NCBI GenBank assembly: GCA_023213395.1
Contig: CM041465.1
Location: 155,007,741-155,071,740 of the forward strand
Reading direction: 5' to 3'
Length of the DNA stretch: 64,000 nt
DNA from: Cycas panzhihuaensis
Lineage: Eukaryota > Cycadophyta
In this document: one piece after another, positions 58,298 through 64,000 of the stretch
How the letters are laid out: every line of letters starts with the position of its first letter
Position numbering within the stretch: position 1 is the stretch's first letter
Position numbers and translations under genes: made by a program
Notes under the pieces: generated by a model
Seen by the model: only the letters and a program-made list of their open reading frames with translations
Databases searched by the model: none
What the model was told of the DNA's origin: nothing

Positions 58298-60692
58298 TTT
58301 GAAAGTAATTTAATCAATAAGAAAATGATAATAAGATCAAGTAGAAAACTTGAATAAACAATGAGATATAAACTAGAATTTTCTTTAAAATTTTGAACGA
58401 AGACAAGCTTGTTAGGATGAATATATATACTCAACTTTAATGCATTGAAAACTATATTGAATGAGGTCAGAATAGCTTAAAATTTTATCAATATGAAGAT
58501 TGTTGAAATGTGAATCCAATAAAATGGACGGTTTTGAAAAAGGATACCAATAAGTCACGTTTTGAATGATGCTAAGAAAAGGACCTCCTTATGGAGCCTA
58601 ACAGAGTGGGGCAAAAATTGTATAAAAGTACTAATTAATCCTTAGAAAAGTTGAAAAATGATCGATATTATTGATGAAGTAATTAATATTCGCCAATTGA
58701 AGATTTTGAAAGAATATATTAAGCAGTGTAAAAAAGATTTAGGCCAATAAAATGACTCAACTTTAGCTGATTTGAAATATAAGCAAAATGTGTCAAAATA
58801 TATGAAAAATATATCACGGTGAAGAGGAATGAGTCAGCTTCCCAACGGTGGCGGAAATGAAATCTGATAAAATTGCAAAAGTTATAGTAAAAAAGTGACT
58901 AGTATCTTTATGGAGAATGTTCAGAAAGCAGTGAGAATCAACTAAATTTCTTATTTTAATGATTAAAATATTAGTGAAAAGAAGTCAAAAATAAAAGTAA
59001 AATATGGGTATTAGAGTCTATATGACGTAGATCAAAATAGAAAAATTTGGATACAAAAGCAGTTTAGATAATGAGCAGATCGGTTCAAAACTGATTTTAT
59101 CAAAAATGTAAAAACTGCTGAGATTTCGAAAGTCCAATGTAAAAAGGGGTGAAACGAGGTCAAATGGGAACCAAATCGGTCTTATGACCAGTCGAAATTT
59201 ATCTACAAAAAATTTCTGATCTGATGGCGTAGGTTTCGTCTGAAACCGATGAGCCAGGGGGAAGTTATGGCTAAAAATGCGCCAATAACCCTATGGAAAA
59301 ATAAAATTTTTTTTAAAAATAAGGTTTAAAATTGAAAAAACTTCTTTAAAAAAGAGTCTGAAACTGAAGTGGGCTGGGATTGAACCCACGACCAGTCAGG
59401 AAACAGAAACCTCCGATGCCAAGAGGGTGAACTCGCTCGTCGAGAAAAAAAATAAATTCTAACTTGGATCTGAAAAGACTATTAATTAAGTTCAAAATTC
59501 TTTTTTTAAACTTAATGACAGAAAACACTAAATAAATAATGAAATCCCAATAGGCGAAACCAAGTCAATAAATGCAAAGATCGAAAGCGAAAACTATACA
59601 CAAGTCCAAACGTTGCAAAGACGGATGCAATACGAAATAGAATTTCACTGCGGAAAGCGGCGGTCCTGCAGGCAAGACCGAAAGCGGAGGCGAGGGATCG
59701 GTACGAATCCCGAGGGGTGACGAAACTCTTCAGTCCATGCGATCGGTACGAATCCCGAGGGGCGACGAAGCTCCAGGCACGACGCCGTCGATGATGTGAG
59801 AGAGGCGACGCCGAGCCGACGAGGGGGAAGAAAGGCGGCGATCGCAGTGAACGATGACGGGGCAAAGCTCCAGGCACGACGCGGACGCGTGCGTCGACGA
59901 TGTGAGAGAGGCGACGCCGAGACGGGGCAAACAAACGGGCGGCGGGCGGGCGGCGCGGCGGGCTGTCAGGGCGTCTCACGCGGACGGCAGACGGAGACCC
60001 GAGGCAGTCCGATGGACGCACAAACCGAACGGAAATCCAAACGCAGTCCCCAACGGGGAGAGCAGACGGGGAGCACGCAAATGCAGCGCCGAAGGTCCAC
60101 ACGGGCGGGAGGGCGACGCACCGAACGTCCCCCAGGCGGCGAGCGAGAGGCGGGGCAGGCCGTCCACACGGGCGCGAACGGTAGAAACCCACAAACAGAG
60201 CTATGCACAAAGCAAACAGAGCTATGCACAAAGCAGACGCTGCACAAAGAGAGAGGATAGGCTGTGTACAAGAGAGAGGATAGGCGACAGTGCACAGAGA
60301 GGAAATGATACACAGATCATATGCACAAACAGATGTTGAGCAGAACGCAGTGTTAAATAATACTAACAGGAAGGTGAGAATGGTTATATGTATGGCTAGA
60401 TCAAACTAATACAGAGGATCGCAAACCACAGATTTATCAAGCTAAAAACATATATCAAAAGGATTATTTTTTGTTTATAAGTTTGAAAATATGGAAACGG
60501 AAACGAAGAACCTGGTTTCCGTGTGGAGAGCAAACTTCCGAGCGGGAGATCTTCCTCCACAGTGGATGGAATTGAACCGCCTTCTCCGGCAGATCGGTGA
60601 GCTCGCTGAATCTCAACGGCGATCATATAGCTATGTTAAAATCGGACGATTGAGCAACTAAAATCAGAAAAATGACAACGTAGCTCAACTTA
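58298..60692 (-). other. Copia D 5' leader (about 2.4 kb)
   Basis: It is AT-rich from 58298 to 59630, GC-rich from 59640 to 60300, then mixed. The part 58330-58610 matches the Copia C leader. Frames at 60396-60626 and in the GC block show no recognised domain. Confidence 0.65.
59640..60300. other. GC-rich block in Copia D leader with internal duplications
   Basis: CpG-dense sequence contrasts sharply with its flanks. GATCGGTACGAATCCCGAGG occurs twice (59697 and 59741). GCTCCAGGCACGACGC and TGTGAGAGAGGCGACGCCGA occur twice. CAGAGCTATGCACAAAGCA is repeated at 60197-60235. Long overlapping frames on both strands (up to 239 codons on minus at 59512-60231) are Arg/Pro-rich and typical of GC-rich noncoding DNA. 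Confidence 0.75.
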
Positions 60693-60704
60693 GCTCTGAT
60701 ACCA
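60693..60704 (-). promoter_or_regulatory. Copia D primer binding site (tRNA-iMet)
   Basis: The minus strand reads TGGTATCAGAGC exactly, two bases from the LTR start at 60707. Confidence 0.9.
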
Positions 60705-60706
60705 AA

Positions 60707-61203
60707 TGAAGGAAAATATATTTACAAGAACTATGCTCTGATACCAAATGAAGGAAAATATACTTGCAGAACTATGAGCCAAACTGAGCTCTGATACCAA
60801 ATGAAGGAAAATATGCTTGCAAACTAACAGGTTAGAACATATATCAAATAAGTACAAACTAGTATTGCATCAATACAACAGTGTATCACCAATTACAATA
60901 GCATAACACATGAGAGCCTTGTTGTTCAATCCATTGTAGCAGCATGAGTATTCCAAATCTTCCTCAAAAGTAGGTGGTGTCTAAAGACACCAGGGTTGTA
61001 CACCACTTAACATTTATAGTTTGGGGAGGAGGAAACTCCTCAACCCCAATTCAAATTAATAATAAAATAATACTAACTTAACTCAAATGGAACTAACTCA
61101 ACTTACCTTAACTTACCTTGACATGTTGAGCATCACATGTCTAAATTGAGGTGCACAATCCTGGTAGGTAAGAGGGAGTTGAGTGATGACATTACACCCA
61201 ACA
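60707..61203 (-). repeat. Copia D 5' LTR (497 bp)
   Basis: It pairs with 57102-57595 and has the same internal PBS-like copies at 60735 and 60788. AAAAA at 61204-61208 follows. Confidence 0.95.
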
Positions 61204-61560
61204 AAAAATTATCTTATAATCTTGTCCCATCATCTATCCTACCGATAGTAAGTTTTTCCTTAAAGTAGGAACATATAGAACATCATTTAAATATTTATAT
61301 TCACCACTATCAGTCAATAAGGCAATGTTACCTTTTCCAATCGATTCGTGAGAGGTGTTGTCTCCAAACATAATAGACCCTTTCTTATTTGTATCCAAAG
61401 TTTGAAATAATTGTTCTTTATGGGTTATGTGGGTGGAACAACCAGAATCAATGTACCAACTATCGTCATCTTCTTCTAGGGCTGAAAAACTAGATAGAAA
61501 TAACCTATTGTTGATTTTAGATTCTGATGTATTTGGCACATGTCCTCTAGAGGGTGGTCC
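61204..61560 (-). pseudogene. Copia C protease
   Basis: The frame 61234-61539 holds WYIDSGCSTHITHKEQLF with the D-S-G active site, then MFGDNTSHESIGKGNI and VLYVPTLRKNLLSVG, the conserved lead into the GAG-pre-integrase region. The rest of that region lies beyond the D insertion at 57101. The enzyme would cut the Copia C polyprotein. Confidence 0.85.
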
Positions 61561-62638
61561 ATGTTTTGAAAAATACTTATCTTCAGTGTGACCATTTCTA
61601 TGACAATAAGTGCAATATAGTTGATCTCTTTTTCTATAACTAAGATTTTGATTCCTTGGTGGAGAGCGATCAAGGTTGAAAGGTCTCCCCCTTTCCTCAT
61701 AGAATTGAGTATGATTATTTCTTGGTTGGTCACGATAGTTTTGAGGTGTTCTAGAAGGTTGTGAGTTCTCATGACAATGTGGACAACAAGGATGATTTTC
61801 AACTTATCTTCGTTGGTTTAGGTTTCTTTGAGTGTTCGAATGTCTTGGAGAGTTTTCATGTTGTGGGGATCATCCTTGTCTATTATGAGGAGCTTGGTAT
61901 CGTGGAGGATTTTGTCTAGTTTCATTTCTAGGGTTTTCATCTCTTCTCCTTAGAGGAGATTCATTTTGTTTTGAGGTGCCATCTTGAGGGTTAGATTGAA
62001 TGTTGGCCTTTGTAGCAAAGGCATGTTCTAAAGTTTCATTGGCAGCTTGTTGCTCTTCTATGGACATGAGCATAGCAGTAAGTTATTCTATTTTGAGGGT
62101 ACTTAGGTCTTTAGATACACTAATACTCATAGTTACCATTTCAAAGCGTCTAACGGCTCCTACACATCGAAGGATTCGTTCAACTACACTTTGTTCGGTT
62201 AAGGTATCCCCAGGGACCTCATTTGGTTAATTATATCTTGAATCTTGGTCATAAATTCAGTTATTGATTCATGAGGCATCATACGTAAATTTTTAAACTT
62301 ACTTCTTAAGTTTTGTAATTTAGAGGACGCAGCCCCTTCTTATATGAGTTGTGAAGTATCCCAAGCCTCTTTGGACTTAATGGATTCACTAACTCGTGGG
62401 AAAACATTATCTTCCAAAGCACAAAAAATAAGGGCTAAGGCTTCATTATCTTTTTTGACATTTTCTTTGTATGTAGTTTTTTTAGTATCAGTTGGATTTG
62501 ATCCTAAGTCATTTATGTAGGTTCTTACTATATCCCACATTTCATTTGCTATGAGGATGGGCCTCATCCTCCTACTCGATTAAGAAAATTATTTCCATCA
62601 AATTTAGGAATAATCATATTCCCAAAACTAGACGTCAT
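61561..62638 (-). pseudogene. Copia C gag
   Basis: The ATG at 62638 begins MTSSFGNMIIPKFDGNNF. A short deletion or frameshift follows near 62575, because the Trp-containing stretch expected after FDGNNF is missing. The open piece 62340-62567 has NVKKDNEALALIFCALED and KEAWDTSQLI. Next come FMTKIQDIINQMRSL and the piece 61870-62073, basic and Pro/Asn/Arg-rich. The zinc knuckle CTYCHRNGHTEDKY near 61575-61620 has lost its fourth Cys (Tyr instead). Confidence 0.75.
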
Positions 62639-64000
62639 TTTAAATTAAAGTTGTATGAAATGTGATAAATGCAATAACAAAAAATATTTGAATGTAGAAA
62701 ATTTGAAAGAACTTAAATGAAAGAAATTGTTTCCAAATATATATCCCAAGGTTTTCCAAAGTTTTGAGCAAATGAACTAGGACCTAGAAAGGCTACTAGG
62801 CTCTAAGTTTATGTTTCTCCACAGGGCAACCTTCGGTTCTTTATTCATCGATGGCACCTACGGATGGCAAAACAAGGACCCTTTATCACAGAGTGCAGTC
62901 TTAGGCTCTATATACCTCGATTACATGAAGGCTAAGAAGGCTTTAACACCCCACAGATTGTTGGTCCACCTCGGGATTTATGCCTAACGACAGATCTAGC
63001 GGTGAAGGTTCTCGAACCAAGGCACTCACCCTCTCCAGGTCTAGCCTTGGTCTCCAAACACCATAAAATGAAAAGGTTGCACCTCACCGCTTGCCGTATA
63101 CCGAGATAGCTAATGGCTGTCCTCATCCAATACGAGTAAGCTGATTAACGTGTGCGGGGTGGTAACTTCAGGGGTCCTAACCGTTCCCCTTGCAAGGCTG
63201 GAAAAAAGTGTGGTTCAATTTGGAATTATCTTATTTAATGTGAAAATTAAACTATTTAGCAATGTGGTCTTGCTTAGAAAAAGAAAAATTCCTTTGATAA
63301 ATAAAATGCTCTAAGCAAGATGAAATGAAAACTTTTACAAAAACTCTTTTTGCTTTTTAAAACATATATATATATATATATAATGTCCTTCAAACAAATG
63401 TAATATGCCTTTGAGAAGAAATACAATTTTCCTTTTATAAGTGCAAGAAAGATGATATTTTTCAACAACTGTGATACACTTTTAAAGTATAACAATCAAT
63501 AAGAAAGTAATGATGCATTTGAAAACAACCTTAAAAAAGGCTTTCTCATTTATTCAAAGCTTGAAATAAACTTTTAAGAATAAATAGTTTTTAAAAGATG
63601 CCAATTTCTCAAATGAGTAATATAAATCTTCAATGTAAAAAAAATCCTTTTTATGTAAGAACAACTTTTCTTTGAGAAAAAATATATATTGCCTTATAAA
63701 CAAAGGCTGGTTCAAAACAATGTAAAATACTTGTAGAAAGATCAAGCAGAAACTTTGAGTAAATAATGAAATATAAACTAGAATTTTCTTTAAAATTTTG
63801 AGAGAAGACAAGCTTGTTAGGATATATGTATATGCTCAACTTTAACAGATTGAAAACTATATTGAATAATGTCAAAATAGCTTAAAATTTTATCAATATG
63901 TAGATTGATGAGGTGTGAATCTAATGAAATAAACAGTTTTGAAAATGGGTACCAATAAATCACAATTTGAATAATGTAAAGATATGGACCTCTTTATGGA
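62639..64000 (-). other. Copia C 5' leader, continues past window
   Basis: The part 62740-63190 is less AT-rich and has no counterpart that I see in D. A short TA run lies at 63365-63381. From 63735 to the end it matches the D leader (AACTAGAATTTTCTTTAAAA, GACAAGCTTGTTAGGAT, TAGCTTAAAATTTTATCAAT). No PBS or LTR is reached. Confidence 0.6.

Larger units (their letters stand above)
57102..61203 (-). mobile_element. Copia D: non-autonomous LTR retrotransposon (4102 bp)
   Basis: LTRs of 494 and 497 bp, PPT and iMet PBS define the element. The internal part has only a short gag start, a piece resembling the integrase C-terminal linker, and a long leader with a GC-rich block. Protease, integrase core and RT are missing. 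Leader sequence at 58330-58610 matches the leader of Copia C at 63735-64000, so D derives from a C-like element. The LTRs differ at about ten places, including small indels, so insertion is recent relative to its host. Confidence 0.9.
53980..64000 (-). mobile_element. Copia C: Ty1/Copia element, split by Copia D, 5' end outside window
   Basis: Minus-strand order is leader and gag (62638 down), zinc knuckle and protease (61209-61800), the 4.1 kb insertion of D (57102-61203), integrase (56031-57101), RT and RNase H (54314-56030), PPT and 3' LTR (53980-54313). The frame continues cleanly across the D insertion once D and one AAAAA copy are removed. The leader runs to the right window edge without reaching a PBS or LTR. 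Confidence 0.85.

Noticed and set aside
59362-59445. Possible tRNA gene on the minus strand with GGGTTCAATCCC resembling a T-arm
   Set aside because: The T-stem has a mismatch, no matching 5' acceptor strand is found upstream, and the anticodon loop lacks U33. It is at most a tRNA-like fragment.
59512-60231. Minus-strand ORF of 239 codons in the GC-rich block
   Set aside because: Long frames overlap on both strands, the product is Arg/Pro-rich with internal repeats and no domain, as expected from CpG-rich noncoding DNA.
60540-60600. Second tRNA-like B-box (GGTTCAATTCC) on the minus strand in the D leader
   Set aside because: No cloverleaf could be drawn around it, and the motif is short enough to occur by chance.
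62932-63126. 64-codon ORF in the Copia C leader
   Set aside because: Short, no domain, and inside the untranslated leader.

Overview
This window is plant nuclear DNA made almost entirely of LTR retrotransposons, nested inside one another and in various stages of decay. The organism is a land plant: the Ty1/Copia polyproteins, a chromodomain-bearing Ty3/Gypsy element and Gypsy elements with plant Tat/Ogre-type gag-pro proteins all point there. I cannot name the species. The density of old, AT-rich, nested elements suggests a large repeat-rich genome. I found no convincing host gene, rRNA gene, tRNA gene or CRISPR array. Almost every coding trace is a retrotransposon pseudogene broken by stops or frameshifts.

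Layout, left to right. (1) 1-8274: a GC-rich, young-looking Gypsy-type element on the minus strand, called G1. It has about 2.55 kb LTRs (the left one is cut by the window edge), a tRNA-Arg-like primer binding site, gag and protease, but no reverse transcriptase or integrase. A seven-copy hairpin-forming tandem repeat lies between the protease and the 3' LTR. G1 sits inside Copia A. (2) 8275-15497: Copia A, minus strand, with pol, gag, a 2.5 kb leader and its 5' LTR. Its 3' LTR would be beyond position 1. (3) 15603-22872: Copia B, minus strand, a complete 7.27 kb sister of A with two 435 bp LTRs. (4) 22873-25080: remains of a plus-strand Copia (I). (5) 25100-33619: Gypsy F, minus strand, Tat-like, with gag, protease and an RNase H, but RT and integrase deleted. 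It carries a degenerate ORF on the opposite strand in its 3' part. (6) 33620-37270: a poorly resolved element (H) recognised from a direct repeat and a tRNA-iMet primer binding site. (7) 38886-53975: Gypsy G, plus strand, same family as F, with protease, RT, RH, integrase, an RNase H downstream of integrase, and the same antisense ORF. It is split by (8) 45364-52152: chromovirus E, minus strand, complete, with exact CTTTG target-site duplications. (9) 53980-64000: Copia C, minus strand, running off the right edge. It is split by (10) 57102-61203: non-autonomous Copia D, a deletion derivative of a C-like element.

The elements also give a relative history. By eye the LTR pairs of D differ by about 2%, those of B by about 4.6% and those of E by about 7%. 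D inserted into C, E into G, and G1 into A. F and G are the oldest and are heavily decayed. The most interesting material is the F/G family, with an RNase H downstream of integrase and an antisense ORF that may encode a plant-mobile-domain-like protein. Next come the hairpin array of G1, the palindrome-plus-G-run array in the leader of A, and the LTR of D, which has absorbed copies of its own primer binding site.
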